Shown here: piece after piece, positions 1 to 6,345 of the stretch
How the letters are laid out: every line of letters starts with the position of its first letter
How positions within the stretch are numbered: the stretch's first letter is position 1
NCBI GenBank assembly: GCA_002731735.1
Contig: PCCM01000072.1
Location: 1 to 10,540, forward strand
Direction of reading: 5' to 3'
DNA from: Gemmatimonadota bacterium
GTDB taxonomy: Bacteria; Gemmatimonadota; Gemmatimonadetes; Longimicrobiales; Gaopeijiaceae
Length of the DNA: 10,540 nt
Position numbers and translations under genes: made by a program
The notes under the pieces: generated by a model
Seen by the model: only the letters and a program-made list of their open reading frames with translations
What the model was told of the DNA's origin: nothing
Databases searched by the model: none

Positions 1-1
1 G

Positions 2-1504
2 TTCGTCGCGCTGGTTCCGTTGGCGGTCTGGGTGGCCGACCAGAATGACCTGGGGGACGGCTCTGTCCCCCCAAGGGTTTTCCGGGGCGGTGTGTGGTTT
101 GGTGTTCTCTACTTCGGGCTGCTCCTGTACTGGATGCCTCTGGCGCTGGCGGCTTTCACCTGGTGGGCCGTGCCCGCCTATTTGACCACCATCATGGTGT
201 TGGCGCTCGGCGCGGGGTGCTTCACCTGGGCGCTCCACCGTCTGACCCATTTCGGTCGAGTCCCTCTTTGGCTGGCACTGCCGTTGACTTGGACGGCCCT
301 CGAGTGGGCGCGAGCGCACGTGCCGGGAGGCCTGGCCTTTCCGTGGTTGGGGCTGGGAACGTCCCTCACGGGCTACCCCGAACTCGTGGGCTCGGCCGAG
401 CTGGTTGGTGCGCGCGGGATCACGCTGTGGATCGCCCTGCTCAACGGGTTGATCGCTGAGGCGGTATGGGCTGCCCGGGCAGGCGCCGGCTCTCGAATCT
501 TGGCACGTTGGGCGACGGCGTTCGTTCTCGTGTTGGCTGTGCCCGCAGGCTGGGGTTCCTGGCGAGCCCGCACGCTTCCTGTCCGGGCCGTCGGCCAAGT
601 CGCCGTGGTTCAACCCAACATCGCGGCGCAGTTCAGGTTGGACGGAGTCACGAGCAATGACAGCACGGAGGCCGCCTTGATACGGCTCTCGCCCGAGCGG
701 GACGGGCTCCCCTCGGGTCTCGCTGAGCCGGACGAGCCCTCCCCGGATCTCGTTGTCTGGCCTGAGGTGACGTTCTTCGGACCGATCGAATCGGATGATT
801 CGCTACAGGAGCGGGTCCTGGCATTGGCGGAGAGGTGGTCTGCTCCTGTCGTCTTCGGCGGGATCGGCGAGACCGTGACGGAAGACGGTGATACGATCCC
901 CATGAATTCGGCGTTTCTGACGGGGAGGGACGGCCACTTTACGGATTTCAAGTACAACAAGCACCGGATCGTGCCTCTGGTCGAGGGTGCCCCGTTCAGC
1001 TCCGGCGCGTGGCTGGAGGGCGGCTCCCAGGTCGATTCCTATGGGAGGGGAAGGGGTCGGCCTCTCGGAACTATGGGGGCGGGGATCCGTTTCGGCATTC
1101 TCATCTGTAATGAGTCCATCTTCGCCAACCATGCCCGCGCCTTTCGGTTGCTGGGGGCCGATGTCTTCTTGAATCTCACCAACGACGGGTGGTTTGGTGG
1201 GGAGGCTTGGTATACCAGAACGCCTGCCCTTTGGCAGCACCCCGCGCATCTGGTCATGAGGGCGATCGAGCAACGGGTCGGGGTCGCGAGGGCCGCCAAC
1301 ACAGGCTTCTCGCTCTTTGTCGATCCAATCGGCCGTGTCTACGGCCAGACCGAATTGTTTCAGGAGGTTGTCCGCAGCGAGACGATTTACACGAGTGACG
1401 TTTTGACCGTGTATACGCGCACCGGCGACGTAGCCGGTTGGACGGCCCTGCTCGTGACGCTCGGGCTCTTGCTCATTCCGGCTCCTTGGTCTCGCCCCGC
1501 TTGA
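2..1504 (+). CDS. lnt: Apolipoprotein N-acyltransferase, 5' truncated
   Basis: Lnt transfers an acyl chain from a phospholipid to the N-terminal cysteine of diacylated apolipoproteins in the inner membrane. The reading frame is open to the left edge, and codons 2-19 continue a hydrophobic stretch, so the TTG at 20 is not a credible start and the gene is partial. About 500 residues are visible, against roughly 510 in E. coli. Several hydrophobic membrane segments fill the first third (bases 2-560), followed by a nitrilase-like domain and a last hydrophobic segment near 1436-1490. The catalytic triad is visible: Glu in VVWPEVTFF (codon 764-766), Lys in YNKHRIVP (959-961) and Cys in ILICNES (1106-1108). 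The conserved NDGWFG follows the cysteine. The residue after the catalytic Cys is Asn, where Tyr is usual. The gene implies a diderm cell with triacylated lipoproteins. Its stop codon is embedded in the -35 box of the next transcription unit. Confidence 0.95.
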   Translation, partial: FVALVPLAVWVADQNDLGDGSVPPRVFRGGVWFGVLYFGLLLYWMPLALAAFTWWAVPAYLTTIMVLALGAGCFTWALHRLTHFGRVPLWLALPLTWTALEWARAHVPGGLAFPWLGLGTSLTGYPELVGSAELVGARGITLWIALLNGLIAEAVWAARAGAGSRILARWATAFVLVLAVPAGWGSWRARTLPVRAVGQVAVVQPNIAAQFRLDGVTSNDSTEAALIRLSPERDGLPSGLAEPDEPSPDLVVWPEVTFFGPIESDDSLQERVLALAERWSAPVVFGGIGETVTEDGDTIPMNSAFLTGRDGHFTDFKYNKHRIVPLVEGAPFSSGAWLEGGSQVDSYGRGRGRPLGTMGAGIRFGILICNESIFANHARAFRLLGADVFLNLTNDGWFGGEAWYTRTPALWQHPAHLVMRAIEQRVGVARAANTGFSLFVDPIGRVYGQTELFQEVVRSETIYTSDVLTVYTRTGDVAGWTALLVTLGLLLIPAPWSRPA

Positions 1505-1529
1505 ACTCGACTCCGGCAATTTTTATATT
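1501..1529 (+). promoter_or_regulatory. Predicted sigma70-type promoter for rpmE-prfA-prmC
   Basis: TTGAAC at 1501-1506 matches four of six -35 bases. After a 17-base spacer, TATATT at 1524-1529 matches five of six -10 bases. The region is AT-rich in a GC-rich background. It lies just upstream of rpmE and would give a start near 1536 and a leader of about 75 nt. The -35 box contains the lnt stop codon TGA (1502-1504). This is a prediction from consensus only. Confidence 0.55.
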
Positions 1530-1547
1530 CCCCGCGGCTGAAGACTG

Positions 1548-1561
1548 GGCGCCAGAGCGCC
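1548..1561 (+). promoter_or_regulatory. Hairpin in the rpmE leader
   Basis: GGCGC (1548-1552) and GCGCC (1557-1561) are perfect complements around a CAGA loop. The hairpin lies between the predicted transcription start and rpmE. It has no following T-run, so it is not an intrinsic terminator for lnt. It may be part of a structured L31 leader. RNA leaders for rpmE are known in other phyla, but I cannot match this one to any of them. Confidence 0.35.
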
Positions 1562-1610
1562 GCTCGATCCAAGGTCACGGCCCCCTGTTCGTCGTTTCCG
1601 GAGATGGATC

Positions 1611-1817
1611 ATGAAGAACGATATCCACCCCGACTACATGTCGGCCACGGTCACCTGCGCTTGCGGGAATAGATTTGAGACGATGGCCACGCAGCCGGAG
1701 GTTCACACGGACATCTGCTCTGTGTGCCATCCGTTCTATACTGGCAAGCAGCGCCTTGTGGACACCGCCGGGCGGGTTGAGCGCTTCAAGAAGAAGTACG
1801 ACAAGGTCAGTTCTTAG
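1611..1817 (+). CDS. rpmE: 50S ribosomal protein L31, zinc-binding type
   Basis: This is bacterial L31 (bL31) of the large subunit, which sits at the inter-subunit bridge near the central protuberance. The 68-residue product has the family's usual length and core: MKNDIHPDY at the N-terminus, then HPFYTGKQR and GRVERFKKKY. Four cysteines at residues 16, 18, 36 and 39 are the zinc-binding set of the C+ paralogue, as in E. coli RpmE, so this is not the Cys-free YkgM type. The ATG is preceded by GGAG at 1600-1603 with a 7-nt spacer. The gene follows its own predicted promoter and ends in tandem TAG TAG stops. prfA begins 27 nt after its stop codon. Zinc-dependent regulation is possible for this family, but no Zur-like operator is evident here. 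Confidence 0.97.
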   Translation: MKNDIHPDYMSATVTCACGNRFETMATQPEVHTDICSVCHPFYTGKQRLVDTAGRVERFKKKYDKVSS

Positions 1818-1823
1818 TAGGTC

Positions 1824-1835
1824 GGGCCCAGGCCC
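1824..1835 (+). promoter_or_regulatory. Small GC hairpin between rpmE and prfA
   Basis: GGGC (1824-1827) and GCCC (1832-1835) pair around CCAG. The stem lies between a purine-rich AGTAGG (1816-1821) and the prfA ATG at 1845. No ordinary Shine-Dalgarno sits 5-10 nt before that ATG. Folding would bring the purine tract to an effective distance of about 11 nt. The stem has only four pairs and may be chance. Confidence 0.2.
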
Positions 1836-1844
1836 CATTCGCCC

Positions 1845-2945
1845 ATGACTAACCTCGGAGGGGCCGATCCGCGGCTCCTCGAACGCCTCCGCGAAATGCA
1901 GCAGCGTTTCGAGGGCGTGAACGAGTCGCTGGCCGATCCGGACGTCATCCAGAACGTCGATCGCCTCAGAGTCCTTGGGCAAGAGCGTGCTGAACTGGAG
2001 CCTGTGGTCCGCGCCGCGGATGAGCTCCTCCGCTTGGTGGAAGAACACGAGGGGGCGTCGGAGCTTCTCCGGGAGGCCTCGGACCAGGAGTTACGCGATA
2101 TGGCCGGGGAGGAAGTTGCGTCCCTGGAAGCTCGCATCGAGTCACTGGGGGCCGAAGCTTGCCTCCTACTCATCCCCAAGGATCCGCTGGACGATCGCGC
2201 CGCCGTCGTGGAAATCCGCGCGGGAACGGGTGGAGACGAGGCGGGGCTGTTCGCGAACGATCTTTTCCGCATGTACCAGCGAGTGGCCGAGCGAGAGGGC
2301 TGGACGGTCGAGTTGATGAACAGGTCCGAGGGGATCCCCGGGTCCCTCAAGGAGGCCATCTTCACGGTGCGGGGAAAAGGGGTGTACGGCCGTCTCCGTT
2401 ACGAGTCGGGAGTCCACCGGGTCCAGCGTGTGCCGGAGACCGAGAGCCAGGGCAGGATTCATACGTCTGCGGCGACCGTCGCGGTCTTGCCCGAAGCGGA
2501 CGAGGTGGATCTGGCGATCGATGCCAAGGACCTACGCTACGATGTGTTCCGCTCCTCAGGCCCGGGTGGTCAGTCCGTGAACACGACCGATTCGGCGGTA
2601 CGTATCACCCACATTCCGACCGGACTGGTGGTGTCCTGCCAGGATGAGAAGTCCCAACTCAAGAACAAAGCCAAGGCCCTCAAGGTGCTCCGGAGCCGCC
2701 TGCTGGACCAAAGGGTCGCGGAGCAGGAGGCGGAGCGCTCCCGTCAACGGAGGGCTCAGGTCGGAACGGGCGACCGCTCCGCCAAGATCCGTACGTACAA
2801 CTTCCCTCAGAGCCGGGTCACCGACCACCGAATCAAGCTTACGGTTCACACGCTGGACCAGGTGTTGGATGGAGACTTGAACGAGGTGCTCGAGGCGCTT
2901 CGTCTGGCGGATCAGGAGGAGCGGCTCCGGGCCGAGGAGGAATGA
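1845..2945 (+). CDS. prfA: Peptide chain release factor 1
   Basis: RF1 recognises UAG and UAA in the ribosomal A site and triggers hydrolysis of peptidyl-tRNA. The 366-residue product is close to the E. coli length of 360. The N-terminal helical domain is followed by RAGTGGDEA (about 126-133), the codon-reading tripeptide PET (197-199, the PxT class that marks RF1 rather than the SPF of RF2) and the catalytic GGQ (241-243) in SSGPGGQSVNTTDSA. The C-terminal RTYNFPQSRVTDHRI block is intact. No in-frame stop or frameshift is apparent. The ATG at 1845 gives the expected N-terminal alignment although it lacks a strong Shine-Dalgarno. An internal GGAGGGG (1857-1863) has no suitable in-frame start after it. 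The stop TGA overlaps the prmC ATG by four bases, which suggests coupled translation with the enzyme that methylates this GGQ. Confidence 0.97.
   Translation: MTNLGGADPRLLERLREMQQRFEGVNESLADPDVIQNVDRLRVLGQERAELEPVVRAADELLRLVEEHEGASELLREASDQELRDMAGEEVASLEARIESLGAEACLLLIPKDPLDDRAAVVEIRAGTGGDEAGLFANDLFRMYQRVAEREGWTVELMNRSEGIPGSLKEAIFTVRGKGVYGRLRYESGVHRVQRVPETESQGRIHTSAATVAVLPEADEVDLAIDAKDLRYDVFRSSGPGGQSVNTTDSAVRITHIPTGLVVSCQDEKSQLKNKAKALKVLRSRLLDQRVAEQEAERSRQRRAQVGTGDRSAKIRTYNFPQSRVTDHRIKLTVHTLDQVLDGDLNEVLEALRLADQEERLRAEEE
2935..2940 (+). promoter_or_regulatory. Shine-Dalgarno of prmC inside prfA
   Basis: AGGAGG lies in the last codons of prfA, with one base between it and the prmC ATG at 2942. 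The spacing is unusually tight, although GAGG in the alternative register (2934-2937) leaves four bases. Together with the ATGA overlap it points to re-initiation by ribosomes finishing prfA. Confidence 0.45.
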
Positions 2946-3868
2946 ACGACCTCGCAAAGCTGGCCGAGTTGGAAAGAGATTCCGAGGTCGGCGTTGCAAA
3001 CACGGGGGAGTCCTGGACGATCCTCCGCATGATCCTTTGGAGTGCGGAGTACCTCAAGAACAAGGGTGTGGAGACCGGGCGTCTGGATGCCGAGTGGCTG
3101 CTCGCGGCGGCGTTGGGCGTCGACCGACTCCAGCTATACCTGAAGTATGACCGCCCTTTGAGATCCGAGGAGCGAGAGGCTTTCAAGCCGCTACTCCGTC
3201 GCCGCGCCGGCCGGGAGCCGCTACAGTACATCATCGGCCGGACCGGATTTCGGGAGCTTGAGTTGAAAACGGATCCCCGTGTATTGATCCCGCGTCCCGA
3301 GACAGAGCTACTCGTCCAAGAGGTACTGGATTGGGCGTCGGCCGGGGCAGAAAGCGTATGGGACATGGGCACGGGGGCGGGTGCCGTGGCGCTTTCGTTG
3401 GCAGCAGAGGGAACATGGACGAGAGTAGTCGCTACGGACGTTTCGCCCGAAGCCCTTTCCGTGGCGGCGGACAATGCGGAACGTTACGACTTGGGCGGAC
3501 ACGTCGAGTTCCGGGAGGGTTCGCTCTTCGAGCCGTTGGAAGAGGGGGAACGATTCGACGTCATCGTGTCGAATCCGCCGTACATAGCGGAGGGTGAGAA
3601 GGGGGAGCTCCAGCCCGAGGTTCGCGATTGGGAGCCTCCCGAGGCTTTATTCGCGGGGGAGGACGGCTTGGACGTGATTCGGCAGCTGGTCGCCGGAGCA
3701 CCGAAGCACTTGTTGTCCGGTGGCTTGCTGGCGCTCGAATGTGGCCTCGGCCAAGCCGAAGGTATTGCTGCCGATGTACAAGCGACGGGTGCGTTCGGCG
3801 CAGTCCGGATCCGCGCCGACCTAACTGGGCGCCCGCGGTTCGTGACGGCCGAGCGAGGGGCTGTGTGA
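2942..3868 (+). CDS. prmC: Release factor glutamine N5-methyltransferase
   Basis: PrmC uses S-adenosylmethionine to methylate the glutamine of the GGQ motif in RF1 and RF2. The 308-residue product has a helical N-terminal domain, RPETELLVQ (118-126), the SAM-binding motif DMGTGAG (141-147), an acidic strand end ATD (164-166) and the substrate-binding SNPPYI (NPPY at 211-214). The family is usually about 275-295 residues. Here about 24 residues precede the first recognisable helix, so a later start such as the ATG at 3029 cannot be excluded. The overlap with prfA and the AGGAGG favour 2942. Placement directly after prfA is the common arrangement and matches the enzyme's substrate. Confidence 0.95.
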   Translation: MNDLAKLAELERDSEVGVANTGESWTILRMILWSAEYLKNKGVETGRLDAEWLLAAALGVDRLQLYLKYDRPLRSEEREAFKPLLRRRAGREPLQYIIGRTGFRELELKTDPRVLIPRPETELLVQEVLDWASAGAESVWDMGTGAGAVALSLAAEGTWTRVVATDVSPEALSVAADNAERYDLGGHVEFREGSLFEPLEEGERFDVIVSNPPYIAEGEKGELQPEVRDWEPPEALFAGEDGLDVIRQLVAGAPKHLLSGGLLALECGLGQAEGIAADVQATGAFGAVRIRADLTGRPRFVTAERGAV

Positions 3869-3919
3869 CCGCGTGGATGTATTCGTGACAGGAACCCACA
3901 GAACAAAAAGGCTACAGGA

Positions 3920-4282
3920 ATGTCGATGACACGACTGACAGAGATGGCGAAGGATCTGGGCAAGGCTCTTGCACAGACTGAGGAATACCAGGCCCTCAAG
4001 CGGACGGTTTCGGGTACGGCGGATGATCGGGAGCTGGCTGAACTTCGAACGGAGTTGGAGGGTCTCGAAGGCCAGATAGAGGCCGCGCTGCGAGCGGGGA
4101 ATGAGCCGACCGAGGAGTTGAAGACCGGCTACGAAGAGGCTGTGGAACGCCTTCAAGTGAGCGCCACGTACCAAGGTCTTGTTTCGGCACAGACGAATTT
4201 CGACAAGGTGCTGCGCAAGGTGAACCAGACGATCCAGGAGGGCATCACCGAGGGCGCCGAGAGCCGGATCATCATGCCGTAA
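3920..4282 (+). CDS. YlbF/YmcA-family (Com_YlbF) protein
   Basis: The 120-residue product is acidic, almost entirely helical in appearance, and cysteine-free. Its pattern fits the YlbF/YmcA family: an N-terminal helix with LGKALAQTEEYQALK, a central helix pair joined by the typical turn GNEPTEELK (about 79-87), and a last helix with FDKVLRKVNQTI. In Bacillus subtilis, YlbF and YmcA form a complex with YaaT that acts with RNase Y in mRNA processing and affects competence, sporulation and biofilm formation. That role is not shown here. The ATG at 3920 has AAAGG at 3907-3911 with an 8-nt spacer. A second ATG at 3926 is also possible. It sits 51 nt after prmC and 55 nt before the phosphatidyltransferase, with no terminator visible on either side, so it may be co-transcribed. 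The family assignment comes from sequence pattern, not a search. Confidence 0.75.
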   Translation: MSMTRLTEMAKDLGKALAQTEEYQALKRTVSGTADDRELAELRTELEGLEGQIEAALRAGNEPTEELKTGYEEAVERLQVSATYQGLVSAQTNFDKVLRKVNQTIQEGITEGAESRIIMP

Positions 4283-4337
4283 CATGCTGATCGGGGCAGA
4301 TACGGGGCATGTGAGAGGAGTGACGAGGGCATAAGGT

Positions 4338-4970
4338 ATGAGCGGGAATCTGAATGATCTCCGGGATCGGGTATATCCGATTATCGACCCGATCACGCGT
4401 TGGCTGGTGCGGCGAGGGGTACATCCGAATCTCATTACCACGAGTGGATTCGCCTTTACCGTCCTAGCTGGTTTCATGTATGGCATTGACCACGTCCGTA
4501 CGGCCGGGTTCTTGGTTCTTTTGGGTGGGGCTCACGATATCTTCGACGGTCGAGTGGCCCGGTTCGGCGGTCTCGCGTCCAAGTTTGGCGCATTCTATGA
4601 TTCCGTGCTCGACAGGATCAGCGAAGTCGCGATCTACATCGGGCTCATCTCGCTCTACAACCAGTATGAGATGTCGCTTTTGAACATCGGAATGATCTAC
4701 ATGATCGCCCTGGCCATGGCGGGTTCGCTCATCATCAGCTATTCCCGAGCGAGAGCGGAAACGCTGGGACTGGACTGCTCGGTTGGCCTCATGCAAAGAG
4801 CCGAGCGGGTTGTCCTTCTCGGGGTGGGATCCTTGATTTTCGGCCTGAGTTGGGATGGCCTTGTGCTCAGCGGCATCATCGTGATTTTTGCCATCCTCAC
4901 GAACACCACTGCGATTCACCGAATTGTTTGGGTCCACCGGCAAGCCGCTGGTGTACCTCTCGACGAGTAA
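4338..4970 (+). CDS. CDP-alcohol phosphatidyltransferase, probable phosphatidylinositol-phosphate synthase
   Basis: This integral membrane enzyme moves a phosphatidyl group from CDP-diacylglycerol to an alcohol. The full family signature D-x2-D-G-x2-A-R-x8-G-x3-D-x3-D is present at residues 67-92, starting DIFDGRVAR and ending YDSVLD, with all catalytic aspartates. Hydrophobic segments lie near residues 31-48, 54-66, 93-108, 115-136, 156-170 and 174-192. The block SYSRARAETLGL plus GLMQRAERVVLL resembles the inositol-phosphate-using members, such as mycobacterial PgsA1 and archaeal AIP synthase, more than glycerol-phosphate PgsA. The next gene makes inositol-3-phosphate, which supports that substrate. 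Alternatives are phosphatidylglycerophosphate synthase or another alcohol acceptor. GAGGG at 4325-4329 sits 8 nt before the ATG. Confidence 0.85.
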   Translation: MSGNLNDLRDRVYPIIDPITRWLVRRGVHPNLITTSGFAFTVLAGFMYGIDHVRTAGFLVLLGGAHDIFDGRVARFGGLASKFGAFYDSVLDRISEVAIYIGLISLYNQYEMSLLNIGMIYMIALAMAGSLIISYSRARAETLGLDCSVGLMQRAERVVLLGVGSLIFGLSWDGLVLSGIIVIFAILTNTTAIHRIVWVHRQAAGVPLDE

Positions 4971-5013
4971 CACCGTGGCGTCCCGGTCCTGGGTGCGTGT
5001 GATTTGGCCGACC

Positions 5014-5019
5014 AAGGAG
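5014..5019 (+). promoter_or_regulatory. Shine-Dalgarno fixing the GTG start of inositol-3-phosphate synthase
   Basis: AAGGAG lies seven nucleotides before GTG 5027. It is the clearest ribosome binding site in the window and decides for a GTG start, since no ATG lies nearby in frame. A weak four-pair stem TTGG/CCAA (5004-5007 with 5012-5015) touches its 5' end. Confidence 0.7.
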
Positions 5020-5026
5020 ATACAAC

Positions 5027-6340
5027 GTGAAAGAACGTCCTGAGATTCGCCCGGCGGAGGGATGCCTCGGCGTGCTGCTTCCAGGCATGGGCGCCGTCGC
5101 GACCACCACCATTGCGGGTGTCCTACTCGCGCGTAAGGGGTTGGGGAAACCCATCGGGAGTCTCACTCAGATGAACACGATTCGTCTGGGTCAACGCACC
5201 GAGAACCGCACGCCTCTCATCAAGGACTTCATCGGGTTGGCGGGGTTGGATGACATCGTATTCGGCGGCTGGGATCCGATCCCGGACAACGCGTATGAGA
5301 GCGCCGTCAACGCAGGTGTGCTCCGTGCCGAACACCTCGATCCTATCAAGGACGAGTTGTCGGCCATCGCGCCCATGGCGGCCGCGTTCGACACCAATTA
5401 CGTGACCCGCCTGGATGGTCCGAACAAGAAGACAGGCGCCAACAAGAGGGAAATCGCGGAGGCGCTGCGCGAGGACATCCGAAACTTCAAGGTGGAGAAC
5501 GGTTGCGACCGCCTTGTCATGGTCTGGTGCGGATCGACAGAGATCTTTCTCCGCCCGGGACCGACACATGAGACCGTGGCGTCCTTCGAGACCGCCATGG
5601 AGCAAAATGATCCGTCGATCGCGCCGAGCATGCTCTATGCGTACGCCGCACTAATGGAGGGTATCCCTTATGCTAACGGAGCCCCCAATCTCTCGGCTGA
5701 CTTTCCGGCGTTCGAGGACCACGCCAAGGAAAACGGCCTTCCCATTTGCGGGAAGGACTTCAAGACCGGCCAGACACTCATGAAGACCATCCTGGCCCCC
5801 GGGTTCAAGGCTCGCATGTTGGGCGTCAACGGTTGGTTCAGCACCAACATCCTCGGAAATCGTGACGGAGCGGTGCTGGATGATCCGGCCAGCTTCAAGA
5901 CCAAGGAGGAGTCGAAGCTTGGCGTGATCGATCACATACTGCAGCCGGAGCTCTACCCGGAGCTGTATGGGAACATCTATCACAAGGTCCGGATCAACTA
6001 CTACCCGCCTCGCGGAGACGACAAGGAGGGTTGGGACAACATCGACATCTTCGGTTGGCTGGGATACAAGATGCAGATCAAGGTCGACTTCTTGTGTAAG
6101 GACTCGATCCTCGCGGCCCCGATCGTGCTCGATCTGGCCCTTTTCATGGACCTTGCGGGAAGGGCTGAGTTAGGCGGAATCCAGGAGTGGCTCTCGTTCT
6201 ACTTCAAGAGTCCACAGTGCGCGCCGGGTCTCTATCCGGAGCATGATCTCTTCATCCAGAACTGGAAGCTCAAGAACACGCTTCGGTGGCTTGCCGGGGA
6301 GGATCAGATCACGCACTTGGGCCGCGAATATTACGAGTAG
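5027..6340 (+). CDS. Inositol-3-phosphate synthase (myo-inositol-1-phosphate synthase)
   Basis: The enzyme converts glucose-6-phosphate to 1L-myo-inositol 1-phosphate (equal to inositol-3-phosphate) by an NAD-dependent oxidation, aldol cyclisation and reduction. The 437-residue product has an N-terminal Rossmann segment with PGMGAVATT (19-27), GGWDPIPDNAYESA (80-93), the conserved GKDFKTGQT (242-250), NGWFSTNILGNRDG (268-281), KEESKLGVID (293-302) and CKDSILAAPIVLDL (357-370). These correspond to the family's KSGQT, NHLGNNDG, KSSVID and EDSLLATPL blocks. The overall pattern, especially the GWFSTNILGNRDG form and the ending without a long tail, is closest to the Bacteroidota-type synthase as I remember it. 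It starts 56 nt after the phosphatidyltransferase and its stop is 5 nt before tmk, so it appears operonic. No truncation is seen. Confidence 0.93.
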   Translation: MKERPEIRPAEGCLGVLLPGMGAVATTTIAGVLLARKGLGKPIGSLTQMNTIRLGQRTENRTPLIKDFIGLAGLDDIVFGGWDPIPDNAYESAVNAGVLRAEHLDPIKDELSAIAPMAAAFDTNYVTRLDGPNKKTGANKREIAEALREDIRNFKVENGCDRLVMVWCGSTEIFLRPGPTHETVASFETAMEQNDPSIAPSMLYAYAALMEGIPYANGAPNLSADFPAFEDHAKENGLPICGKDFKTGQTLMKTILAPGFKARMLGVNGWFSTNILGNRDGAVLDDPASFKTKEESKLGVIDHILQPELYPELYGNIYHKVRINYYPPRGDDKEGWDNIDIFGWLGYKMQIKVDFLCKDSILAAPIVLDLALFMDLAGRAELGGIQEWLSFYFKSPQCAPGLYPEHDLFIQNWKLKNTLRWLAGEDQITHLGREYYE

Positions 6341-6345
6341 TGGAG

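Noticed and set aside
803..1519. Antisense open frame of 238 codons opposite lnt
   Set aside because: It is opposite the strongly supported catalytic part of lnt, shows no recognisable motif, and is rich in Arg/Pro as expected for a shadow frame in GC-rich DNA.
1814..2365. Antisense open frame of 183 codons opposite prfA
   Set aside because: Very Ser/Arg-rich composition typical of a shadow; prfA is certain on the other strand.
4282..4310. Inverted repeat ACATGC...GCATGT and a doubled GGGGCA between the YlbF gene and the phosphatidyltransferase
   Set aside because: Six-base arms with a long loop are expected by chance, and no known operator is recognised.
3821..4486. Antisense open frame of 221 codons covering the whole YlbF-family gene
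   Set aside because: The forward frame has family-like helical pattern, a ribosome binding site and matching spacing. The reverse frame has no recognisable domain and crosses two gene ends.
4338..4970. Lower G+C of the phosphatidyltransferase gene as a sign of transfer
   Set aside because: Three sampled 60-base lines gave 97/180 G+C, against 115/180 in three lines from tmk, the S41 gene and obgE. The difference is explained by hydrophobic codons in a membrane protein, and the sample is small.
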